DNA from: Flavobacteriales bacterium UBA5939
Lineage (GTDB): Bacteria > Bacteroidota > Bacteroidia > Flavobacteriales > Schleiferiaceae
NCBI GenBank assembly: GCA_002430755.1
Contig: DJCX01000145.1
Location: 2,273 to 15,507, forward strand
Direction: 5' to 3'
DNA length: 13,235 bases
The stretch's first letter is position 1; the number at the start of each line of letters is the position of its first letter. The notes beneath the pieces were generated by a model, which was given only the letters and a program-made list of their open reading frames with translations, had not been told where the DNA came from and did no database searches. Made by a program: the position numbers and the translations under genes. This document shows, one piece after another, positions 7,421 through 13,235 of the stretch.

Positions 7421-8901
7421 TGAACCTATTGTACAGCAAGTATCCCGTTCATATTGAAAACAGCCTCAATGGCGCTAAGGAGCAGCTCGTTCCTGTCAGT
7501 GAAGGGCGTATTGGGATGTATGTCTGTGGACCAACAGTATATTCTGATGTTCACCTAGGGAATGCGCGGACCTTTACCTCGTTCGATTTCATTTATAGAT
7601 ATCTGAACCATTTAGGATACAAGGTTCGTTACGTACGAAACATTACCGATGCAGGTCATCTTGAAAACGATGCTGACGAGGGTGAGGATAAGATTGCCAA
7701 GAAAGCACGTCTGGAGCAATTAGAACCTATGGAAATCGTTCAGCGTTATACCGTTGATTTTCACAAGGTCATGGAGCGTCTTGGGGCCCTCCCTCCTTCG
7801 ATTGAGCCTACAGCTACTGGTCATATTGTTGAGCAAATAGAAATGACCCAAGCCATCATTGACAAAGGCTGGGCCTACGAAAGTAATGGATCTGTCTATT
7901 TTGATGTGGATGCTTACAACCGCGATGGCGGGGATTACGGCGTTCTTTCCGGCCGTAAGATGGATGAACTTCAGAGCGGCTCCCGTGCCTTAGACGGTCA
8001 AGAAGAAAAGCGCAATCCAGCAGATTTTGCACTTTGGAAAAAAGCCTCTCCTGCACACATCATGCGTTGGCCTTCACCTTGGAGTGTAGGTTTTCCTGGA
8101 TGGCACCTCGAATGTTCTGCCATGAGTACCAAATACCTCGGTGAAGAGTTTGATATTCACGGCGGTGGAATGGATTTGAAATTCCCACACCACGAATGTG
8201 AAATCGCACAAAACACTGCTGCCAGCGGGAAGAAAGGGGCAAAATATTGGCTTCATGCAAACATGCTTACCTTAAACGGAAAGCGCATGAGCAAGAGTAC
8301 AGGGAATACCATTTTACCTGGAGAATTATTCAGCGGAAACAACCCATTACTTGCCAAAGGATTCCGTCCTTCTGTGGTTCGCTTCTTCATGATGCAAGCA
8401 CATTACAGCAGTGTACTCGATTTCTCTAACGAAGCACTTTTAGCAGCTGAAAAGGGTCACGATAAACTACTAGCTGCTTGGAGCAAACTGCAAGGATTAG
8501 AAGCTTCCAGTAGTGGAGATTTCGATCTCCAAGCCTGGATAGACAAATGTTACCAAAGCCTCAGCGATAACTTTAATAGTCCTATCCTTATTGCACATCT
8601 TTTTGAGGCCATCAAACTCATCAACCAAAACGAAGGAAGCATCGCATTGAGCGCATCTGATCTGGTTGTCTTTAAAGAGAAGATGAATGCCTTTGTATTT
8701 GACATTCTCGGTCTTCAAATGGAAGAAGGCGGATCAGCGCACAAGGAAGCCCTAGATAAAGCAATGGATTTGGTGATTGAACTACGTGCCAAAGCACGCG
8801 AGAATAAAGATTGGGGAACTGCTGATTTAATTCGCGATCAATTGTCTGCTGCCGGAATTAAACTAAAAGACGGTGCCGAAGGTACATCGTACGAAATCTA
8901 G
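7420..8901 (+). CDS. cysS: Cysteinyl-tRNA synthetase
   Basis: This class I synthetase charges tRNA-Cys using ATP. The 493-residue product has the complete family signature: a HIGH-type HLGN at 45-48 within CGPTVYSDVHLGNARTF, and a KMSKS-type RMSKS at 289-293 followed by TGN. The catalytic zinc ligands expected from E. coli CysRS are present as Cys36, Cys232 (WHLECS), His257 and Glu261 (FPHHECE). The C-terminal anticodon-binding helical region is present (LVIELRAKARENKDWGTADLIRDQL). The start overlaps the folE stop by one base. The next gene begins two bases after the TAG, so cysS is internal to the operon. Length and motifs show an intact, functional gene. Confidence 0.97.
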   Translation: MNLLYSKYPVHIENSLNGAKEQLVPVSEGRIGMYVCGPTVYSDVHLGNARTFTSFDFIYRYLNHLGYKVRYVRNITDAGHLENDADEGEDKIAKKARLEQLEPMEIVQRYTVDFHKVMERLGALPPSIEPTATGHIVEQIEMTQAIIDKGWAYESNGSVYFDVDAYNRDGGDYGVLSGRKMDELQSGSRALDGQEEKRNPADFALWKKASPAHIMRWPSPWSVGFPGWHLECSAMSTKYLGEEFDIHGGGMDLKFPHHECEIAQNTAASGKKGAKYWLHANMLTLNGKRMSKSTGNTILPGELFSGNNPLLAKGFRPSVVRFFMMQAHYSSVLDFSNEALLAAEKGHDKLLAAWSKLQGLEASSSGDFDLQAWIDKCYQSLSDNFNSPILIAHLFEAIKLINQNEGSIALSASDLVVFKEKMNAFVFDILGLQMEEGGSAHKEALDKAMDLVIELRAKARENKDWGTADLIRDQLSAAGIKLKDGAEGTSYEI

Positions 8902-8903
8902 GA

Positions 8904-9173
8904 TTGAAATTACTCCAATACATATTGGGATGGCCGCTATTACTCATTCTTTGGGTTTATAGAAATCTCATATCACCATTAACCGCACCTGCCTGCCGCT
9001 ATAATCCAACCTGCAGCGCTTACGCCAAAGAAGCCGTGAAACTTCACGGTCCATTCAAAGGCTTCGCCTTGACCGTAAAACGCGTTGCTTCATGCCATCC
9101 TTGGGGTGGACACGGTTGGGATCCTGTTCCTGGAAGTGAATTAGAACAACAACTAAAAAACAAAGACCTCTAA
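8904..9173 (+). CDS. yidD: Membrane protein insertion efficiency factor YidD (TTG start)
   Basis: YidD is a small membrane-associated protein linked to Sec/YidC-dependent insertion of inner-membrane proteins. The 89-residue product shows the family core: an amphipathic/hydrophobic N-terminus (LLQYILGWPLLLILWVYRNLISPL), CRYNPTCSAYAKEAVKLHG (31-49) and SCHPWGGHGWDPVP (63-76), including the conserved cysteines. No ATG exists in this frame before the conserved region. TTG at 8904-8906, two bases after the cysS stop, gives the expected MKLLQY-type start, so initiation at TTG with coupling to cysS is inferred. Elsewhere yidD often sits with rnpA and yidC; here it sits in an operon with lgt, another membrane biogenesis gene. 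The following lipoprotein gene starts two bases after its stop. Confidence 0.95.
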   Translation: MKLLQYILGWPLLLILWVYRNLISPLTAPACRYNPTCSAYAKEAVKLHGPFKGFALTVKRVASCHPWGGHGWDPVPGSELEQQLKNKDL

Positions 9174-9175
9174 TC

Positions 9176-10273
9176 ATGAAAAGACTTTTCATTTTCCTTG
9201 CAGCTAGCAGTGCATTAATCGCATGCAATCACGCGGAAGAAGCAGATGCTTCCAGCGGTGCTACTTGGGTAAGCGAACTCAATTACGACGGTGAAGACCA
9301 TTTTTACGGGATGCGCCAACTTACCGATGGTGGTGATAATGCAGAAGCCTACTTTAGTTTTGACGGTACCATGCTTACTTTCCAGAGCAATGCCGAAAAA
9401 TGGGGAAATGAGTGCGACCAGATCTATGCTTTTAACTGGGATACAGATACCATATTAGAAAACGAACCGGCAATGATTTCTAATGGATTGGGACGTACTA
9501 CGTGTGCGTACTTCCTACCCGGTGACACAACGATTCTATATGCTTCAACATTTACAGGAGATAGCGCATGTCCTGAGGTTCCCGAAAGAGGTGCGGGCGG
9601 CGCTTACGTTTGGCCGATCTACGAAGACTTCGATATATACGTAAGTGATTTAGAAGGCAACCTCATCGACACCTTGATCAGTGGACCTGGATATGATGCT
9701 GAGGCTACGGTTAGTCCAGACGGTAAGCACATTGTATTTACATCGACACGATCAGGCGATTTGGAATTATACGTTTGTGATATTGATGGATCAAACATCA
9801 AGCAAGTAACTACAGGATTAGGGTATGACGGCGGTGCATTCTTTAGCCCAGACTCAAAGAAATTGGTATTTAGAAGCTCGCGTCCACAGACAGAAGAAGA
9901 AATCTCGAAATACAAGGGTCTCTTGGAACAAGGATTGGTCGAACCGACTAGTATGGAAATCTACACTTGTAATATTGACGGCTCAGATTTAAAGAAAATC
10001 ACATCACTGGGGCAAGCGAATTGGGCACCGTATTACCATCCCAGCGGTGAGAAAATTGTATTTTCATCCAATCACCACAGTGAACGCGGTTTCCCGTTCA
10101 ACCTGTTTATGATTGATACAGACGGTACCAATTTGCAGCAAATTTCGTTTGATAAAGCATTCGATTCCTTCCCAATGTTCTCGCCAGACGGCAAAAAATT
10201 AGTATTCGCTTCAAATAGAAATAACGGAGGAGGAAGAGCAACCAATCTGTTTATTGTAGATTGGAAAGAATAA
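9176..10273 (+). CDS. PD40/TolB-like beta-propeller lipoprotein
   Basis: This is a predicted envelope lipoprotein of unknown function. The 365-residue product starts MKRLFIFLAASSALIAC, with a lipobox LIAC and acceptor Cys17, so it should be a substrate of Lgt encoded just downstream. Five PD40 (WD40-like, TolB-type) blades are readable: YFSFDG (59-64), VSPDGKHIVFTSTRSGDLELY (179-199, read through in place), FSPDSKKLVFRSSRP (223-237), HPSGEKIVFSSNHH (288-301) and FSPDGKKLVFASNR (335-348). Each is followed by strands such as YVCDIDGSNIKQVT. It lacks the N-terminal domain of TolB itself, so it is not tolB. Further cysteines at 80, 110, 132, 201 and 265 could form disulfides. Acidic residues soon after the lipidated Cys (CNHAEEAD) recall surface-export signals of some Bacteroidota lipoproteins. 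The fold is secure, the role unknown. Confidence 0.88.
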   Translation: MKRLFIFLAASSALIACNHAEEADASSGATWVSELNYDGEDHFYGMRQLTDGGDNAEAYFSFDGTMLTFQSNAEKWGNECDQIYAFNWDTDTILENEPAMISNGLGRTTCAYFLPGDTTILYASTFTGDSACPEVPERGAGGAYVWPIYEDFDIYVSDLEGNLIDTLISGPGYDAEATVSPDGKHIVFTSTRSGDLELYVCDIDGSNIKQVTTGLGYDGGAFFSPDSKKLVFRSSRPQTEEEISKYKGLLEQGLVEPTSMEIYTCNIDGSDLKKITSLGQANWAPYYHPSGEKIVFSSNHHSERGFPFNLFMIDTDGTNLQQISFDKAFDSFPMFSPDGKKLVFASNRNNGGGRATNLFIVDWKE

Positions 10274-10282
10274 AATAAAGCT

Positions 10283-11347
10283 ATGATCGCCACCATTCTT
10301 TGGGACTTTCCTAACCACATCCCCATCGCAGGATTTCAACTGAGGTTCTACTCTTTGATGTTTATCATTTCTTTTGTCCTAGGACAATACGGGATGCAAT
10401 ACATCTTCAAGAAGGAAAATGTCAATCCTAAGTTGATGGACAGCCTGGTTTATTGGATGGTTGGAGCCACTATAGTTGGTGCACGATTAGGCCATGTCTT
10501 CTTTTACGATTGGGGATACTACAAGAACCACATTGGGGAGATCCTGATGGTTTGGAAAGGTGGACTCGCCTCTCACGGAGCTGCTATATCTATTGTCCTA
10601 GCCATGTATTGGTGGTCAACGCGTATTGCAAAAAAGCATACGCTTTGGACGATGGATCGAATTGTCATTGTAGTGGCGCTGGCTGGCGGCTTTATTCGAA
10701 TGGGGAATTGGTTCAACAGTGAGATTTACGGAGCACCTGCAAACAGCCTTGTTGAAACTGTATTCGTCGAAGCCGGTAGGGCCTCGCTCACCAGAGGGTA
10801 TGCGGGCAACCTTGAAGAGGTGACTTTTGAACAGACGGGTGAGGTTCTCACAACGGACTCGCTGATTTATCCAGTGTTAACTGCTAAGCTTCACTTCCTC
10901 AATCTAAACGATGTCCAATCTGAAGAGTATACCAATACCTACTTGAGCAGGATTTTAACTGCCTCTTCGAAAGACAATAGCAACCTGCTGCCCTATCCGA
11001 ACGCTACAGCACAAGGATTCTCGGACGCGAATGGAAGCTATGCAGAAATCAAAGTACTCGGTGTTCCACGCTACCCAACCCAGCTTTTTGAAGCAGGAGC
11101 GTATTGGATCATTTTTGTTTTATTGGCCTTTTTGTATTTAAAAACGGGAGTTGGACAGCGACGCGGCTTCCTATTTGGTACATTCCTAGTAGCAGTATTT
11201 GGTTTCCGATTCTTCATAGAATTCTACAAAGAGATTCAAGTTGGATTTGAAAATTCAATGTCCCTGAATATGGGCCAATGGTTAAGCATCCCGTTGGTAC
11301 TTTCAGGACTTTATTTGATGCTTACATTTAAAGAACAAAATTCATGA
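10283..11347 (+). CDS. lgt: Phosphatidylglycerol-prolipoprotein diacylglyceryl transferase
   Basis: Lgt transfers diacylglycerol from phosphatidylglycerol to the lipobox Cys of prolipoproteins in the inner membrane, the first step of lipoprotein maturation. Residues matching the functionally important ones of E. coli Lgt are present: Tyr23 (RFYSLMF), His99 (KGGLASHGA), Arg139, Asn142 and Glu147 (RMGNWFNSE), and Arg309 and Glu313 (GFRFFIEF). Several hydrophobic segments fit the multi-pass fold, including residues about 17-40, 55-75, 100-112, 126-138, 273-287, 295-312 and 333-348. At 354 residues it is longer than the usual 260-300. The extra length is a polar stretch at about 151-262, between the RMGN helix and the conserved YPTQLFEA. 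It starts nine bases after a lipoprotein gene and overlaps the next gene as ATGA. Confidence 0.95.
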   Translation: MIATILWDFPNHIPIAGFQLRFYSLMFIISFVLGQYGMQYIFKKENVNPKLMDSLVYWMVGATIVGARLGHVFFYDWGYYKNHIGEILMVWKGGLASHGAAISIVLAMYWWSTRIAKKHTLWTMDRIVIVVALAGGFIRMGNWFNSEIYGAPANSLVETVFVEAGRASLTRGYAGNLEEVTFEQTGEVLTTDSLIYPVLTAKLHFLNLNDVQSEEYTNTYLSRILTASSKDNSNLLPYPNATAQGFSDANGSYAEIKVLGVPRYPTQLFEAGAYWIIFVLLAFLYLKTGVGQRRGFLFGTFLVAVFGFRFFIEFYKEIQVGFENSMSLNMGQWLSIPLVLSGLYLMLTFKEQNS

Positions 11348-11877
11348 ATGCAATGCGCAAATACGCAGTCTGGATCGTAGCACTCGGTCTTGCTGCATTT
11401 ATTATCCCAGGTGTTATCGGAGGGATTGGAAAAATCGGATCATCCTCACAACCTACGGTAAAGCCTCAGGCCAGTGAACCTTATGAACCGCCTTTCCGTC
11501 AAGATGGAACCATCTACGCGGTTAATGATCAAGATACAGTTGCCACTTTCCGTGGTGAATACGCAAAGACGCCAGAAAGCATTGAAATAGGAATGATGTA
11601 CCGCCGCTCAGTAAGTCCTGATATGGCGATGTTATTTTTCATGGACGGCGGAGATCGTCCACGCAGTTTCTGGATGAAGAACACGCTAGTGAGCCTTGAT
11701 ATCATTTACATCAATGCCAATAACGAAGTGGTGAGCATCCAAGCCAACGCTCAACCTTTGAATACTACTAGTCTCCCAAGTGAGGCACCAGCTTCATATG
11801 TACTGGAGGTATTGGGCGGTACAGCAGCTACCTGGGGCATTGAAAAAGGAACAATAATCACCTGGTCAGATAATTAA
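11344..11877 (+). CDS. DUF192 family protein with N-terminal membrane anchor or signal
   Basis: This 177-residue product belongs to the DUF192 family (Pfam PF02643), whose biochemical role is not established. The hydrophobic stretch at residues 7-27 (YAVWIVALGLAAFIIPGVIGG) is a signal anchor or signal peptide, so the domain should be outside the cytoplasm. The core motifs are clear: IGMMYRRSVSPDMAMLFFM (82-100), the hallmark FWMKNTLVSLDIIYIN (109-124), and YVLEVLGGTAATWGIEKG (152-169). The start at 11344 overlaps the lgt stop as ATGA. An in-frame ATG at 11353 (MRKYAVW) would give an equally good signal and cannot be excluded. It is the last gene before the hairpin terminator at 11880, so it is probably co-transcribed with lgt. 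Confidence 0.9.
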   Translation: MNAMRKYAVWIVALGLAAFIIPGVIGGIGKIGSSSQPTVKPQASEPYEPPFRQDGTIYAVNDQDTVATFRGEYAKTPESIEIGMMYRRSVSPDMAMLFFMDGGDRPRSFWMKNTLVSLDIIYINANNEVVSIQANAQPLNTTSLPSEAPASYVLEVLGGTAATWGIEKGTIITWSDN

Positions 11878-11879
11878 AC

Positions 11880-11905
11880 GTTGGCTTCTGCAGCCAACTT
11901 TATTT
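11880..11905 (+). terminator. Rho-independent terminator after the DUF192 gene
   Basis: GTTGGCT (11880-11886), a five-base loop TCTGC and AGCCAAC (11892-11898) form a perfect seven-base-pair stem, followed by TTTATTT. It starts three bases after the DUF192 stop codon and marks the end of the folE-to-DUF192 transcript. The T-run is interrupted by an A, so termination may be incomplete. Confidence 0.7.
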
Positions 11906-11908
11906 GTT

Positions 11909-11916
11909 TATCTTTG
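11909..11916 (+). promoter_or_regulatory. rpsO promoter, -7 element TATCTTTG
   Basis: TATCTTTG followed by C is an exact match to the Bacteroidota -7 consensus TAnnTTTG and lies 39 bases before the rpsO ATG. The only TTG at -33-like distance (11881-11883) is inside the terminator stem, with a rather long 25-base spacing, so the -33 element is uncertain. The 5' leader would be about 30 bases and A/T-rich. Confidence 0.62.
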
Positions 11917-11955
11917 CCGCTTATAACATTACAAACATCTAAATGTGATTTTGGT

Positions 11956-12225
11956 ATGTACCTAACAAAAGAAAAAAAAGCAGAAATCTTCGCTGAATTC
12001 GGAGCATCTGCAACAGACACAGGATCTGCAGAAGGGCAGATTGCATTGTTCAGCTTCCGCATCAACCACTTGACAGAGCACTTGAAGCAGAATAGAAAAG
12101 ACCACAACACAGAGCGTTCGTTGATCGCCCTTGTTGGTAAGAGAAGAAAACTTCTAAACTACTTGAAGAAAACAGACATCACACGTTACCGTGCGATTGT
12201 TGAGAAACTAGGTTTGAGAAAATAA
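11956..12225 (+). CDS. rpsO: 30S ribosomal protein S15
   Basis: S15 binds 16S rRNA early in assembly of the small subunit platform. From ATG 11956 the product has 89 residues, the standard bacterial length, starting MYLTKEKKAEIFAEFG. It has the family signatures DTGSAEGQIALFSFRINHLTEHLK (about 20-43) and the end of the RNA-binding region, HNTERSLIALVGKRRKLLNYLK, closing with YRAIVEKLGLRK. The frame stays open upstream to 11881, but that stretch contains the terminator and promoter and would add 25 residues not found in S15, so 11956 is the start. It lies between its own promoter and a strong terminator, and precedes pnp as in many bacteria. Confidence 0.97.
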   Translation: MYLTKEKKAEIFAEFGASATDTGSAEGQIALFSFRINHLTEHLKQNRKDHNTERSLIALVGKRRKLLNYLKKTDITRYRAIVEKLGLRK

Positions 12226-12247
12226 TTTCAGACTAGCGGATACACAG

Positions 12248-12274
12248 AAAGGCAATTTTTACAATTGCCTTTTT
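12248..12274 (+). terminator. Rho-independent terminator after rpsO
   Basis: AAAGGCAATT (12248-12257) and AATTGCCTTT (12263-12272) form a perfect ten-base-pair stem with the five-base loop TTTAC, ending in a run of five T. It lies 22 bases after the rpsO stop and 31 bases before the pnp start. The stem is A/T-rich outside its GGC core and nearly symmetric, and it would end or attenuate rpsO transcription before pnp. Confidence 0.88.
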
Positions 12275-12305
12275 GCGTATAAAAAAGTATCTATTTACAC
12301 TATAT

Positions 12306-13235
12306 ATGATTCCTAAAGCAATTATCGAAACCATTACTCTTCCAGACGGCAGAGAGATCACTCTTGAAACTGGCAAATTGGCCAAGCAAGCAGATGGCTC
12401 TGTTGTTGTAAAGTGTGGTGGTACAATGCTGTTAGCCACTGTTGTGTCTAGCAAAGAAGCGAAAGACGGCGTCGACTTTCTTCCGCTTACGGTAGATTAC
12501 CGTGAAAAATTTGCGGCTAATGGTCGCGTACCTGGAGGCTTCCTCAAAAGAGAAGGTCGCCCATCAGACAACGAAATCTTGACGATGAGATTGATCGACC
12601 GCGTATTGCGTCCTTTGTTCCCAAAGGATTACCACGCTGAGATTCAATTGATGATCCAAATGATTTCTTACGATCCTGAAGTTGAAGCCACTTCACTTAC
12701 GGGTCTAGCTGCGTCTGCAGCAATCGCAGTTAGTGATCTTCCATTCGACGGCCCAATCTCTGAGGTTCGCGTTGGACGCATTAACGGAGAGCACATCATC
12801 AACCCTACCCCAGCTCAAATCGAAGAACTAGAAGTCGATATGGTTATCGGTGCTTCGAAAGACAGCGTTGTAATGGTTGAAGGTGAAATGCAAGAAATTT
12901 CAGAAGAGGAAATGGTTGAAGCGATCAAGTTCGCTCACGATGCCATTAAGGTACAGATTGAAGCGCAAGAGCGTTTAGCTGCACAAGTTCCTGCTTCTCA
13001 AAATAAGCGTGAGTACAGCCACGAAGTACACAGCGACGAAGTTCGTGAAGATGTAATGGCTGCTACCTATGACAAGGTATACGAAGTTGCTAAGAGCGGA
13101 TTGCCAAAGCACGAGCGTTCAGCTGGATTTAAAGCAGTATTGAACGAATACCTCGAAGGTAAAGACGAAGCTTGGCTGGAAGAGAACACTGGTTTTGCAA
13201 AGCGTTACTTTCACGATGTGGAGTACAAGGCAATG
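12306..13235 (+). CDS. pnp: Polyribonucleotide nucleotidyltransferase (N-terminal part, cut by window edge)
   Basis: PNPase is a trimeric 3'-to-5' phosphorolytic exoribonuclease of RNA turnover. The frame is open from ATG 12306 to the window end, giving 310 of the usual 700-750 codons. The first RNase PH-like domain is complete: MIPKAIIETITLPDGREITLETGKLAKQADGSV (opening strands, read in place), CGGTMLLATVV (37-47), VDYREKFAANGRVPGGFLKREGRPSD (63-88) and MRLIDRVLRPLFP (94-106). FLKR at 79-82 replaces the FFRR loop of the E. coli enzyme, which contacts RNA. Residues about 225-310 are the helical linker domain. The second, catalytic RNase PH domain and the KH and S1 domains lie beyond the edge. 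A separate promoter is expected after the rpsO terminator, but I see no good TAnnTTTG match there. Confidence 0.97.
   Translation, partial: MIPKAIIETITLPDGREITLETGKLAKQADGSVVVKCGGTMLLATVVSSKEAKDGVDFLPLTVDYREKFAANGRVPGGFLKREGRPSDNEILTMRLIDRVLRPLFPKDYHAEIQLMIQMISYDPEVEATSLTGLAASAAIAVSDLPFDGPISEVRVGRINGEHIINPTPAQIEELEVDMVIGASKDSVVMVEGEMQEISEEEMVEAIKFAHDAIKVQIEAQERLAAQVPASQNKREYSHEVHSDEVREDVMAATYDKVYEVAKSGLPKHERSAGFKAVLNEYLEGKDEAWLEENTGFAKRYFHDVEYKAM

Noticed and set aside
11934..11947. Small hairpin ACAT-CTAA-ATGT in the rpsO leader as an S15 autoregulatory element
   Set aside because: A four-base-pair A/T-rich stem is likely by chance and does not resemble known S15-binding mRNA structures.
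11881..11955. N-terminal extension of the rpsO frame
   Set aside because: It reads through the terminator hairpin and promoter, and S15 is normally 89 residues, exactly what the ATG at 11956 gives.
12275..12305. Promoter for pnp in the gap after the rpsO terminator
   Set aside because: The A/T-rich gap has only poor matches (TATCTATT, TATTTACA) to TAnnTTTG. A promoter is expected there, but I cannot place one from sequence.
1..13235. Mobile element, CRISPR array, toxin-antitoxin, defence system or phage gene cluster
   Set aside because: All long frames are housekeeping or envelope genes with even base composition. No transposase, integrase, direct-repeat array, tRNA-linked junction or nuclease/antitoxin pair was seen.

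Overview
This 13.2 kb window looks like ordinary chromosome from a member of the Bacteroidota, most likely the order Flavobacteriales. The grounds are exact or near matches to the Bacteroidota -7 promoter element TAnnTTTG upstream of several genes, the lack of clear Shine-Dalgarno sequences, an archaeal/eukaryote-type prolyl-tRNA synthetase, FadL-type and Asp-box secreted proteins of Bacteroidota character, and the neighbourhood folE-cysS-yidD-lgt. The species cannot be named from the sequence. I see no mobile element, CRISPR array, tRNA, rRNA or phage gene, and no stretch longer than about 105 bases without a gene.

Layout. The left edge (1-854, minus strand) is the N-terminal 284 codons of prolyl-tRNA synthetase, running off the window. 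It diverges from a two-gene plus-strand unit: a lipoprotein with a W-N-N-G repeat (915-1997) and a FadL-like outer-membrane barrel (1994-3391), joined by an ATGA stop/start overlap. A 103-base gap leads to a 1067-residue secreted Asp-box (BNR/sortilin-like) beta-propeller protein (3495-6698).

A promoter at 6705-6712 then opens a tightly packed six-gene run: folE, cysS, yidD, a PD40/TolB-like lipoprotein, lgt and a DUF192 protein (6737-11877). Junctions overlap or leave only 2 to 9 bases. A hairpin terminator (11880-11905) closes the run and lies next to the rpsO promoter. rpsO (11956-12225) has its own strong terminator (12248-12274) and is followed by the first 310 codons of pnp (12306 to the right edge).

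How the genes fit together. The window mixes translation and RNA housekeeping (proS, cysS, rpsO, pnp), pterin synthesis (folE) and envelope biogenesis. YidD assists membrane protein insertion and Lgt lipidates lipoproteins. Two lipoproteins encoded here are predicted Lgt substrates, one of them immediately upstream of lgt in the same run. The parts least explained by known families are the repeat lipoprotein paired with the barrel, the large propeller protein, and an enlarged soluble loop in Lgt. I found no convincing evidence of a new defence, mobile or signalling system.
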